Of a stretch of DNA of 64,000 nt, positions 1-10,400 are shown in pieces. How positions within the stretch are numbered: the stretch's first letter is position 1; each line of letters starts with the position of its first letter. Location: the NCBI RefSeq assembly GCF_037975245.1, contig NC_092562.1, forward strand, positions 16,426,521 to 16,490,520, read 5' to 3'. The notes under the pieces are model-generated. The model ran no database searches and had not been told where the DNA came from. It was given only the letters and a program-made list of their open reading frames with translations. A program made the position numbers and the translations under genes. This DNA comes from Apostichopus japonicus. Lineage: Eukaryota; Echinodermata; Holothuroidea; Aspidochirotida; Stichopodidae.

Positions 1-909
1 TGGTGGGGGCCCTCGTCTCCTCCTACAATTCCTGGCAACATGGCCCGAGATGTTGCAGTTTCTACAGATCGGTCGACCATCTTCTGTAAACTGGTCTGAA
101 GCCCTTCTACCACCGGTTGGTCGGTTTCTCGGCGTTGCCATGGCAACCATAGACTGCAAGTGCAGCATTTGTTGTTGCATATTGGAGAATGCTGCCTCCA
201 TCGTTTTCTGCCATTCTTGGAAGGCTGGGTTTTTGGGCGTTGTACTTTGGACCGGTGCAGTCGGGATCCCTACTTGATGAAGTTCAGCTGTGATGACTTC
301 CGCACTGTCCATCCTCATGGCTTTTTCTAGCTCAAGGGCCTCATCTTTGATATCTTTGAAACTGCTGTCGCTATCCTTCCTGATTTCTCTTCGTAGCTCC
401 ATCTTGATGGAGTTGCTGGAAATTCCCTCGATGAATCGATCTCTAAGGGTTTTGTCTTTTTCAGGTAGGGATGATGGGTGCTTTAGGATTTGCTGCAAAA
501 GTTCTTCCAGGCATAGGGAGTATTGCCTGATGGTCTCATGCCTATGCTGATTTCTGGCGTAGAAGCGACTCATCAGTGTCGTCAGGGGCGTATTGTCCCC
601 ATAAATTTTATCTAGATGACCAAGCACTGCATCAATGGTTGAACGTTGGTCTTCCTCTAGAACGAGCACCTCCCTCCGTGCTACACCACCCAGATACCGA
701 AGGGCCAACTCTACTTGTTGGTCCTGGGGGGTCCTCCATGCTTTGAGTGCAGCTTTCAGGCTAGCTTTCCATTCCCCCCAACCAGGGTCGTTTTTACTAG
801 TTGGGGTACCCACAAAGGTTGAAATGTGGTGATTAATGGGGATATAAATTGCAGGGAGAGGCTGGTTTCCCGAGCAGTCAGGTGTCACTGAATCAATATT
901 ATCATTCAT
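1..909 (-). CDS. LTR-retrotransposon gag polyprotein, partial (runs off the left edge)
   Basis: An open frame of 303 codons starts at the ATG at 909 and runs without a stop to base 1, so the product is cut by the window edge. The predicted protein has a PNMA/Ty3-gag-like capsid region: WGEWK near residue 45, then a helical Gln/Glu/Leu-rich stretch with QVELALRYLGG, DRFIEGISS and MELRREIRK. A Gln/Met-rich linker follows, and near the end there is a CCHC zinc knuckle, CRNCNISGHVARNC. Gag packages the element's RNA into cytoplasmic particles, and the knuckle binds nucleic acid. A candidate primer-binding site and LTR lie just upstream (1,093-2,236), which supports an ordinary element in minus orientation. 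The frame is intact over the visible part. A domesticated gag gene (PNMA/Arc-like) is the alternative; pol would have to be sought left of the window. Confidence 0.8.
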   Translation of the reverse strand, partial: MNDNIDSVTPDCSGNQPLPAIYIPINHHISTFVGTPTSKNDPGWGEWKASLKAALKAWRTPQDQQVELALRYLGGVARREVLVLEEDQRSTIDAVLGHLDKIYGDNTPLTTLMSRFYARNQHRHETIRQYSLCLEELLQQILKHPSSLPEKDKTLRDRFIEGISSNSIKMELRREIRKDSDSSFKDIKDEALELEKAMRMDSAEVITAELHQVGIPTAPVQSTTPKNPAFQEWQKTMEAAFSNMQQQMLHLQSMVAMATPRNRPTGGRRASDQFTEDGRPICRNCNISGHVARNCRRRRGPPP

Positions 910-1092
910 GGTTATTCTCAATGGTAAACAGTTTGTAAGCAAAAATATATAGAAGTACTGAAGAAACCATATGCAAAATAATGAAATGTGAATAAAATAA
1001 GTCTCCTATCAACCAGTCTTATTCAAGTACAACAACATTTGAAATAAATACTATATAACGACAATTGCCATTTGGGGAGCAATAATTGAAAA

Positions 1093-1109
1093 CCCCACTC
1101 GTACTACCA
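1093..1109 (-). other. candidate tRNA primer-binding site of the LTR element
   Basis: Read on the minus strand, the sequence is TGGTAGTACGAGTGGGG. It begins with the TGG that pairs with a tRNA CCA end and lies one base inside the proposed LTR end (..CTCTTACA at 1,111), 184 bases upstream of the gag ATG. Position and first bases fit a primer-binding site. The matching tRNA was not identified. Confidence 0.4.
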
Positions 1110-1110
1110 A

Positions 1111-2236
1111 TGTAAGAGTTGCGGGATATGGGGTTCTTGTCAGCAGCTAGCTGTACAACAAGATTATTGGGAATCCCCCTAGTGGTCACGATGTGTGAGG
1201 ACAACTGACCACTGTATAACAAATACAACAGGCTAAAAACAAGAATAAGACTGGCTGTTAGGTATAGAAAATAGTTATATTGCTCGGTCACACATGTGTG
1301 CAACATAAAGAATCTTGGGAAAGTACTCTTTACTGTTACACAATTATTAACAATGAAAACTAGAGATATTGATATAAACAACTAGGGGTGTCAAGTGGCC
1401 ACAAGACTAATACATGTATGTGCACATTAATAAAAAAGAGATAGAGCTTATCTGGCGGGCGGGTCTGTATAGTCCAGCAACACGGCACGGCAATGTAGTA
1501 GAATAACTGGTAGGCACGGTGATGCAAGGTTTAATAAATGAATGTCCGATAGCAGGAAATTACGAAATAGAAGGTGAGAGGTAAGAGTTCCGTGAATATA
1601 CTCCAGTGGATATAGATACGAGGGAGAGTTCCAGGAATACTCCAATAAAATATATATATTCAAAGAAATGTTCTTCCCAAGGAGAGTAGGTAAAGTCCAG
1701 GTACAAGAGACAGTAGGTAGAAGACTAGGTGACGTCCACGTAAAAGAGTAGGTGAAGTCCCGGTAAAAGATAGGTTAAAGAGTAGGTGAAGTCCCGGTAA
1801 AAGATAGGTTAAAGAGTAGGTGAAGTCCCGGTAAAAGATAGGTTAAAGAGTAGGTGAAGTCCCAGTAAAAGATATGTAAATACAAAATGGCAACTAGCAG
1901 CTACAGTAGAACACAGCTCTCAGTTCCATTGAATCCAATAAAAACGATGAAATAATGTTTACAAGCGTACAGCAAATCAATTATAGACAATTAATTCCTC
2001 GGACAGCAAAAGTTATATGAATGTAGATAAATATGTATTCTTTACGCACAAGAAAGACAACTTCTCTAACTATTTTTATATAAATGTATACTGTAATGTA
2101 CAGACTATGATATCAAGGGTGGCTAATATATACACATGCCCTGTTGACTGGCTGAGAACTCAACTGCCTCTCTCTCCTAAAACACCTTGGAGGAAGCACC
2201 TAAACCACAGGGTAACAACATGTGACCCTCTTAACA
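1111..2236 (-). mobile_element. candidate 5' LTR (about 1.1 kb) of the gag-carrying element
   Basis: On the minus strand the segment begins TGTTAAGAG (at 2,236) and ends CTCTTACA (at 1,111). This gives the TG..CA ends and the short imperfect inverted repeat expected of an LTR. It is followed by the candidate primer-binding site and then gag. A TATA-rich stretch (1,649-1,660) and a 34-bp tandem repeat lie inside. The second LTR would be outside the window, so the boundary at 2,236 cannot be tested here. Short ORFs on either strand of this region look like chance. Confidence 0.45.
1738..1876. repeat. 34-bp tandem repeat, about four copies, inside the candidate LTR
   Basis: The string ggtgaagtcc recurs at 1,751, 1,785, 1,819 and 1,853, exactly 34 bases apart. 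The unit reads roughly agagtaggtgaagtcccg plus gtaaaagataggttaa. A diverged half-copy precedes it at about 1,690-1,740. There are no unique spacers, so this is a minisatellite. Confidence 0.9.
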
Positions 2237-3499
2237 CCTCTGATTGGCTATACACACCCTAGATACCAAGAGTAACACTCAGAACCAATCAGAGCTAATT
2301 ACACAGGCTAATCTACATACAAATGTCTATCCTATAACTGAACAACTAAGACAAAACATCCCTTATCTAAGAAAAGAAAGTAAGAAGAGAAGATGTTTAC
2401 TGCAACCAGCAACTTTGGCAGAACAAAGAAAGTACTGTTGCCACTGGCTCACTACTAAATATACAGGGGAATATGAGCACAGGTTGTGGAAGAGTATAGG
2501 CATACCTATTACATAACCACTAGGAAGGGGAGAACAAGAAACAGAAATAGAGCTATTTACATCCAATTCAAGGAAAATGAAATTAAAATGATGGTTTGTT
2601 GGTAGACAGTGCATTTCACAGCAGCTTTTAACTAACTAGTACTATACTATTTAATACCTATATGCCCGTAATACTGTATGTGAGGCAAACATTGTTATTG
2701 GATTTGAAGTGATTGCTTAGGATAGTCATTGCCCATAGACTATTTTTTTACCTCTTGACTAATATAGATAAATCTATAATAATATAGTAGTCTATCTATG
2801 CATTAATCATTACTGTCTTCAGTGATCAAGCTATATTGATAAAGAAGTTATGCAAGCTTAAATGTCTACAGACACCATCGGTTTACAATTTATGTGTCTT
2901 GTTCTCAGTGCTCAATGATGTGAGCTTTTGGTGCCATGTACACCACTCCCCCCCCCCCCACATGTGGCGTCTGTCACCTACAGTGACCTCCATTTCATGC
3001 ACTAACTGCCAAGTTAATTGCCACATTTCATGGTATCTACTTAAGTATAAAAATGTAGTAACATAACTGCACTATTAGCTACAGTACAGGGAACCTTTGG
3101 AATTAAAGATGGGGGAAAAAAAGGGATTACAAGTGTTTCACAATAATTTATGGAAATTTAAACCAGTGTTGTGTGTTACAGCATGGAGGTCTGTTTTTAG
3201 CCAGTTGTTTGAAGATGTTAAGGTACTGTGAAGGAATTTACTGTTATTGATGATGGGGGAAGGAAAAGAAAAGTCACCCAAGATGGAGCCCTTGCACAAA
3301 AGCCCAAACAAGTTGAACTACCTCTCCACCGCATCCCTCCACCCCACCAGCTACCAGGATCTCCACCCCAGCCCCCTAACATTGAGACTGTAACAGTGTG
3401 ATATAGTGACGTTGTAGTGTCGAGCAAAAGTATCACAAGAGCCATGTACTGAAGACTTTCAACGTTAGATCTCGTCTGGCTGTTTCTTCTGTTCCGACT
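2237..3499. other. non-coding sequence, no recognised gene
   Basis: The sequence is AT-rich with short chance ORFs on both strands and one poly-C run near 2,948-2,960. I see no domain, RNA gene or clear repeat boundary. Confidence 0.5.
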
Positions 3500-3695
3500 G
3501 TACTCTCTTGCCATTGTCCTGAGCTTTGTATATTGTTTTACTGCATGTTTTAAAATGTCTTATGTTTTCATATTCTTACGATTGTTTGATACTGTACGTT
3601 TTAGGTTTTTATATTTTAATGTTTGTATCTCATATCCTGTTTTATACGAGCATGCAATTACCCTTGTGGTTTAATAAAGTTGATCTAATCTATTG
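3500..3695 (+). mobile_element. possible LINE 3' end (untranslated tail)
   Basis: The T-rich stretch ends ttaataaagttgatctaatcta. An AATAAA-type signal followed at once by a short degenerate TCTAAT-like tail is the usual form of CR1/jockey-like LINE 3' ends. No reverse-transcriptase coding sequence remains, so this is form only. Confidence 0.35.
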
Positions 3696-5590
3696 AAAGG
3701 GTCTACAATCGTCGACAAAAATAGATGGGACACCCCACTCCCTGTATCAATGTTGCAGTTTCTGAGCGCTTTTGGCTACAACATTGAACGGGGGGAAGGG
3801 GGTGCGCTTAAACCAATATCGCTCGTTGCTGCTCATACTGTCCCATCATTTTTGTCGGGGATTGTAGATCCTACTATTACAGTACTACATGATCTTGGTT
3901 GAAGCGTATGATGAGCAACTGACCTAAACATGTGTTACAAGTACCGAGTACATCTGGACAAAGAACACTGGCATATTGTTTTGAGACAGTTTGCTGGTGG
4001 TATAATATACAATCTGAACTTTCACTGGAGGCTCTTCAAATGGCAAAGTTGTTATGAGTTCATTAGGACCTAACCCTACGAGATAAGTATACTGTTGTGT
4101 AAAATGAACTGTAGTGAATAGGGTAGGTACAGTACGAAGACTAATGTGCATACATGTACAAGTATACAGTACAGTTGATATCCGCTGGTATTCACTTGGA
4201 CAACCCTGCGAATAGTTTATCCAGTGTAGCATCACAAAGTGCTATGTAAAATAGACAAGTTGCTATACAAGGCCAAAGATGTATAGCGGGGTTTTTTTTG
4301 ACATAGGAAGCATACATAGTATATTTTATCAGACAAAATTCAGATCCTTCAAAATTTGAACACTAAATTATGATATTTCTCTGTTCAGCATGGCAAGATT
4401 GGGTTGGTTTTCAGAGAAAGTAATGTAATCGTCTAGACCTGAGGACAACCATTAAAATAAGCCTTGAATCATCATAATTGAAACACTACAGAAGTATAAA
4501 CTGAGGTGGTGGAGCTCTTAGATCTATCGTAATACGGGCTTTGATTAATCATTTTCGATTTGTTTTAGCATTAAAAATATTTCTTGTTTGGCACAACAGG
4601 GATGTCATTCACTCCTCTCTTTACAGGTTTCCCTTCATAGTAAGTATCTCTTCCAGCCCATCAAAATTGGTGACCCGTTGAGCACTAATATACAATTTCC
4701 ACTGACCCACTCCTGGGTAACAGTTAACCCCCCCCCCACCTCTCCCTTCCGAATCTGTCACTCTGCAGACCTATATGACTATGGAAAAATTCACATCAGC
4801 AAAATATAGCAAAAATGTCTTTATCCAGAAACTTTCCATTTTAGTAAATATAATCTCATGCAATTATTCAAATCAGAAATTCATTTATTTTATTTTATTC
4901 ACTCTCTCTTCTATATTTGAAATGATTTTAGATATATTTGAATTGTATGAAATATTAATGAGTTGGAAATTTAATCAGTGCAAAAGGCATTTTATATTTC
5001 TGATCCACTTGCAATTAATTTCCATATTGTAAGGAGCAGAAGATTATCGTCGCTAAAGCAAACCGACACTTCAGATAGGTGAATACTATTTATGCTGAAC
5101 ATTTAAAGCAGGCCTGTTAAATTGCTTCAAGCGGTATGCAGTAACTGTACTTTTTTATACTAGTAGCATAGCAAAAATCACCCCAAAAGAATAGCTCACC
5201 ACGAATAGTGTGAAAGGTAACTTATGTTTTACGAAATTTATATCCTTTGGCAACACCTGGTGTTGAATTAAAGCGATCGATATTTTGCTCTGGGCTCTGC
5301 TTTTCTGTTTGATCTAGTGAACAATTAATGGAAAAAGGTGTGTCATTGTCAATAACATTAATTTTCTTTGTTTTTTTTAAGGGAAAAGTAAAGAAAAAGG
5401 AGGTGGCATAAATAACAGAATTTTTGTGATTTACATATAGAATTTGCTGAGTAATTTGTTCAACAGTCAGTGATATAGTTACAGTATATATACATGCTTT
5501 GTATGATGTTATTTGGAATTTGATCCTTATCATTTGATCTGCAATATAAATCAGAGAGAGAGAGAGAGATTCTATAGAGCATTGTCTATA
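3696..5590. other. non-coding sequence with a possible dispersed-repeat fragment
   Basis: No gene is recognised. The part at about 4,236-4,345 (gctatgtaaaat, gcaaagatgtatagc, cataggaagcatac, ccttcaaaa) resembles stretches at about 9,165-9,320 and 15,740-15,945. This suggests an old dispersed repeat, inverted in part of the last copy. A short (GA)n tract lies at about 5,552-5,568. Confidence 0.4.
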
Positions 5591-5592
5591 CA

Positions 5593-6085
5593 TTACTGTA
5601 CTGTACAGTATAGTACTGTACAGTACGGAACTCTACTGTACTGCACTGTATAGTACTGTACAGTAGAGAACTCTACTGTACTGCACTGTACAGAACGGTA
5701 CTGCACTGTATAGTAAAATAAAGAACGAAACTCTACTGTACTGTACAGAACGGTACAGTACAGTACTGTACTGTATAGTACTATACAGTATGGAACTCTA
5801 CTGTACTGCACTGTACAGAACGGTACTGTACTGTACTGCACTGTATAGTATTGTACTGTACTGTACAGAACGGTACTGTACTGAACTGTATAGTACTGTA
5901 CAGTACAGAACTCTACCGTACTGCACTGTACAGAACGGTACTGTACTGCACTGTATAGTACTGTACAGAACGGTACTGTACTGCACTGTATAGTACTGTA
6001 CAGAACGGTACTGTACTGCACTGTATAGTACTATGCAGTACAGAACTCTACTGTACTGCACTGTACAGAACGGTACAGTACTGGA
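5593..6085. repeat. TACTGTAC-rich minisatellite, about 0.5 kb, 35-bp period in its right half
   Basis: The array is built from variants of actgtactgcactgtata and gtactgtacagaacggt. The string cagaacggta recurs at 5,931, 5,966 and 6,001, giving a 35-bp unit; to the left the units are longer and mixed with gaactctactgta variants. The words are nearly self-complementary (GTAC, TGTACA), so the array can fold on either strand. It reads open in several frames on both strands because the units lack most stop words. Those frames are not genes. Confidence 0.9.
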
Positions 6086-6804
6086 ACAAATGCAGACATT
6101 CATATGGCCTTACTGGATGTGAATAAGTTCAGAAGACAGCCACAACCAGTTTTGGACAAATTTCCAGTTGTAAATACTACTCTTTACTGTACTCTCATGT
6201 TATGATGCTTCAAAACAATTCATACTGACAGTATGAACAGGTTCTTATTAACCTTTGTTTGATAGAGACATACTGTAAGTTTGGTTCCCTAACGATGAAA
6301 CCTTAAAGGTTGTTAAAGGTGCTTCATGAGTTGATGCAGTTATATTTTTCTCTTTTTTTTTATGCTGTTCCCTATTGTTCTTTTATTGTAACTCCCATAA
6401 AATATATGTAATTAGGGGGGTGACTACTTAAAACAGTTGATCAGGAGTCCCAAGATTCATGATTTACTGTGGAATCATTGGAATGGAACGTGCAACTCCC
6501 TTTTAGCTTTGGAGATCTGTGGATAGTAATTGACATCAGAAACCTTAATCTGGAAGATTTCAACCCAGTTTAGCATGTTCCTCATTTTTCCTTCCATCAG
6601 CCCTTAGGAAACTTAAGAAGTATTTGACACAAGTGTCAGCGATGATCGCAGGCAAAGGAATTAACAAAAATGGAAATCCAAAGAGAACACTGTGTAAAGT
6701 ACTAAGTGGTGCATGTATGTACCGCTTTATTAATGTTCAGCTGAATTGAACATATCTATACAATAGCTACTGACATTGACAAACATTTGGTCATAATGAA
6801 TTGA
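6086..6804. other. non-coding sequence upstream of the peroxiredoxin gene
   Basis: AT-rich with no domain-bearing frame. The promoter and any non-coding first exon of the peroxiredoxin gene may lie here or between 7,095 and 7,322. I see no convincing TATA box. Confidence 0.4.
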
Positions 6805-7092
6805 TGTTCATTCATACTTAGTAAAGATTCCTAAATCCTATTGGTCCATTCAGGTCAGCTGACCGTGGTTAATCCTGTGAGTAACGCACGGCAAAATTAC
6901 GGGGCATCACTTTAATAAATCTTTGGTTATATGTAACCAAAAATGTTTTGTTTTATGATTTTTCCCCCACACAAATGGTAGTCTATGAATGAACGGGGTT
7001 AATCCGCCCTCGTGCATCGCTTGCATTATCCCCCGATCGTGCATTAATCCTGTGAGTAACGCACGCTAGACCGTTGACTAAGCCCTTATTTA
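6805..7092. mobile_element. dispersed repeat, copy 1 (shared with 25,915-26,286)
   Basis: This stretch is nearly identical to 25,915-26,286, beginning tgttcattcatacttagtaa and ending near cccttattta. Both copies contain taatcctgtgagtaacgcac and a long shared middle (ttggttatatgtaacc, cccccacacaaatggtag). Copy 1 lacks about 90 bases present in copy 2 after gaacggggttaatc. There is no coding capacity, so it is a non-autonomous element or foldback. Family not identified. Confidence 0.8.
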
Positions 7093-7323
7093 TATAAATG
7101 CATTTGAAACATGACCTGACATATTCTACGGACCATTCTGTGGAAATCCATGTTGGAAAAGAATGATAAAATGCCCAAAGTATCAAATGATACTATGAAT
7201 TAATATATTGTAAGCTTCGCTTTTCTGTTCTGTTATTCTGAACTACCAGCAAGCCTTTCAAAAGTCTTAAATTTTTTTCTTTTTTTCTAATTTTCTTTCT
7301 CATTTCCTCCTCTTCATTTACAG

Positions 7324-7482
7324 TACTTTGACAACGTCTTCATACCAATTTTCATCAAACCAATTGCAGCATCATGTCAGGAACAGGTAAAGCTCGTATT
7401 CAACATCCAGCTCCAGAGTTCTCTGCGAAAGCGGTAAATCCAGATGGAGAGTTTGTGGACTTAAAATTATCAGATTACAGAG
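7324..7482 (+). CDS. PRDX1/2-like: peroxiredoxin first coding exon (5' UTR 7324-7373, coding 7374-7482)
   Basis: Coding bases 7374-7482 give residues 1-36 ([16 protein letters not shown]...LSDYR) and one base of codon 37. The acceptor is ttcatttacag with a pyrimidine tract; the donor is AGAG|GTAGGT. ATG context is gcatcATGT. Confidence 0.93.
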
Positions 7483-10400
7483 GTAGGTTTTAATTGTTGA
7501 TCAAATATTAGTAGTGTTCAATATTAACTGGAATAAATTTGCAATTTTCTTTACACCGAGCAATGGATTGGTGTGTTTAAACTCGCAATCAGAATGCACT
7601 ATAGCAGTGATTGTTTTATTGTATTTGAAAACTGCAGCTTTGCTGTTCCCTGGATCTGTCAAAACCAGCATTACAAATACACATTTTCCCCCTATAAAAA
7701 TGACTGCTTATTACTTTTTATCTATCAGCAATCATTGGCCACAAATTTGTGGTATTGAAACTTCAGTAGATGCAATGTTACCAAAAAGACCCCAAAAAAT
7801 AAATAGTTCAAGGGTGCAGATGTTGTGAGGAGATGTGTAAGTCTGTTGTTGGTAGATATCCAAACCAGGTCAGTTTCAAAAATTTTCGGTACATGAGATA
7901 TGAACTGAGCACTTGGTAAAAGTATAATACAGTTTGATAGAGTTTTGGGACATAAATTTATATTTTGGAAAGCAAATATCAAGTACCCTCTCCTCTTACC
8001 TGTCTTCTGAAGATGTGCACATCTAATGCTTGGTAGTTAATATCGCAAAATCTCCAAACCTTTAAGGTTGGAGATTTTTATGCAAACTTTATTTCCTATT
8101 GCCAAATAACAAGAAGGCAGCTGTACTAAACTTGTCAATTGTTTTCACAATTGTTAGTTGATCTTGGCTCTTATTATTGTAATCAGTTCATTCTCAGCAC
8201 ATTTTATTCTGTTTTGGAAACAAAATAAATTATGTTAGCACTATGCATTCTGTAAAGCTTACCGAAACTTTTAACAGCAGAATAGCGAGATTTCAATTTA
8301 CTTTACAGATCTATTTATGTATTGTATGTAATATGTTGAACCCCTCCCCTCGGCTCCCACACCCCACTCTCATCCCTAGCTTGTATCTACAGGTACCTAC
8401 TGTAATGCTGCTTTGGTTTTCAGCTTCCATCAAAACTGTAGTAAGCTGCTTCAGCTTTACTTTCACTCATCTTGTAAGTTTTTTTTGTACAGACGTACAC
8501 CCTAATTATACAACCACTGAAACCAGACTCAGAATTTCCCAAGTTTTAGCCACTCTCTGCTTAAAAAAAATGTACCAGTTGGCTAAAATCAAGTTCTCAC
8601 TGATATTTTTGTGAATTACTGTACAGTACACATCAGTTTACTGCACAGGCATTTGAAAGCAGCAGCCAAATAAATTTGCTGATACTGTATAAGCAGACTT
8701 GGTATCAAGGCTAATATGGTAGGTGTACACATAAAATCATGCCACTTCTTAGACTGAGGATATATTTATATATGTTAACCAGCTTACCTTGAGGTTCTTA
8801 TTGTTTACTGGCAGAAAATTACCAGTGCCTCATTGTCTACTGAAAATACTATAAGTCCAAACTTTGAGACCTGCAAGAGTGAACTCGAAGAATTTCTGGT
8901 TCCAAACGAAAGACAGAATGAATTGAATCTGTATCTGTCTTTCCCTGAAGCGGGGAAAAAAACATAATAATTGACCTCCCATATTTGTGCATCGTGGCGT
9001 AATTTTTTCTTAGATAATGGTAGTCTGGTCGGTAGATCTACGTAATGAAATATTGAATACGGTGAAGATTCAGAGTTTTACCGTGCTGTGACTGCCATAT
9101 CACAGAGTTTTAAGTTGGATCTGTATTCTGAGAAAGGGGAATGATTTATCCAGCCGGTATTGCGTAGCAAAATGCTATGCAAAATGGCCAAATTTCTATG
9201 AACGGTGCAAAGATATAAATTAAGCATTTTATATATAGACAGGAACCAAAGCTGTACAGTATTTTATAAGCAACAAAAAAGTTCAGCACTGTCCTTCAAA
9301 ACTGCTGCACAGAATCTGTACACTTAGTTTTGCCCTGAGTGGATGTCATTAAAAATGGGATGGGGAGAGGGAGAGGGGGGGGTTGATTATTTTATATCAA
9401 TTCCTCCCCCTTGGTGAATTTTAATATATCTATTAACTTCTCTCCTCTCTTACCTGTCTCCATTCTATATGCATTCAAATCCACCTAGCTTACAAAAGTT
9501 GGTAAACATTTTAAGCACTGTGCCCCATTGCCCTACTTCTAGTCAACGTCCATTTCCTCTGTTGGGGATTCCCAAAGAGTATGTGGCTTCCCAAATTAAA
9601 TTCCAAGGCATTTTTGTGTACTTATTCAACTCCAAATTTTCCAAAGTCACATATTTTTTAACTTTCATTAAAAGGTACAGTACTAATTGTGATTTTAACA
9701 TTACCGACCAATGTTATTCAATCTCAGATCTTAGTGTGGTCCTTCTGTCTTCAAACCATGTTCATGGCTGATTTTAAAGGAATTTTGCAGTTTTAGATCA
9801 ATTGAACTAAAAATTCAAAAACTTACGTCATTGCCCTCTTACCTAGAACCTCCACATATACAATCTTCATAACTTATGATAAAACAAGTTGAAAATTGTT
9901 TTTCTAAAAAAAATATATAAATATTTAGTTCCACCATGGAGGTAAAAAGCAGGCCTCCATGGTTCCACTGGATGGTGGTACTATAGTTTTGTCATTTTAT
10001 CAACTTGCTGTGAAACAAACATTTAAGTAAAACCCTGTGCATGAATAGGCACTTGTGCATGAACAGTATAGATGATGGCATGAATGGCACACCATGATTA
10101 TATACATCATTCAATCAAACATGAGTTAACAACTCTGCCAAAAATATATAAAGACTTTGTGGAGGTTTTATGGGACACACATGAGATAAGACTCAACTGT
10201 GCAAGGTTTAGTAGCCTTGGTAACACAGGTCTGCATTAGAGGTAACACCTACCATTTACAACACCTGCACTTAAAAAACACCTATGAGGGCTGACACTAA
10301 GTAGGGAGTTGTAGCAAGAAACATCCACTGATAGTCAGGACTATGATAGGTTTATAATGTGCAAATTTCTGATTAGAATAAAGCTACGCCCGCCAGGGGT

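Noticed and set aside
50-832. Plus-strand frames of 75, 86 and 65 codons at the left edge
   Set aside because: Shadows of the minus-strand gag frame.
1019-1381. 120-codon minus frame upstream of gag
   Set aside because: Lies across the candidate LTR and primer-binding site; hydrophobic but without domain. Likely chance.
1738-1876. 34-bp direct repeats as a CRISPR array
   Set aside because: Units are contiguous with no unique spacers and lie in animal DNA.
5593-6103. 142- and 101-codon minus frames and a plus frame with VQYSTVLYC repeats
   Set aside because: They are the translation of a minisatellite whose units lack stop words; open on both strands at once.
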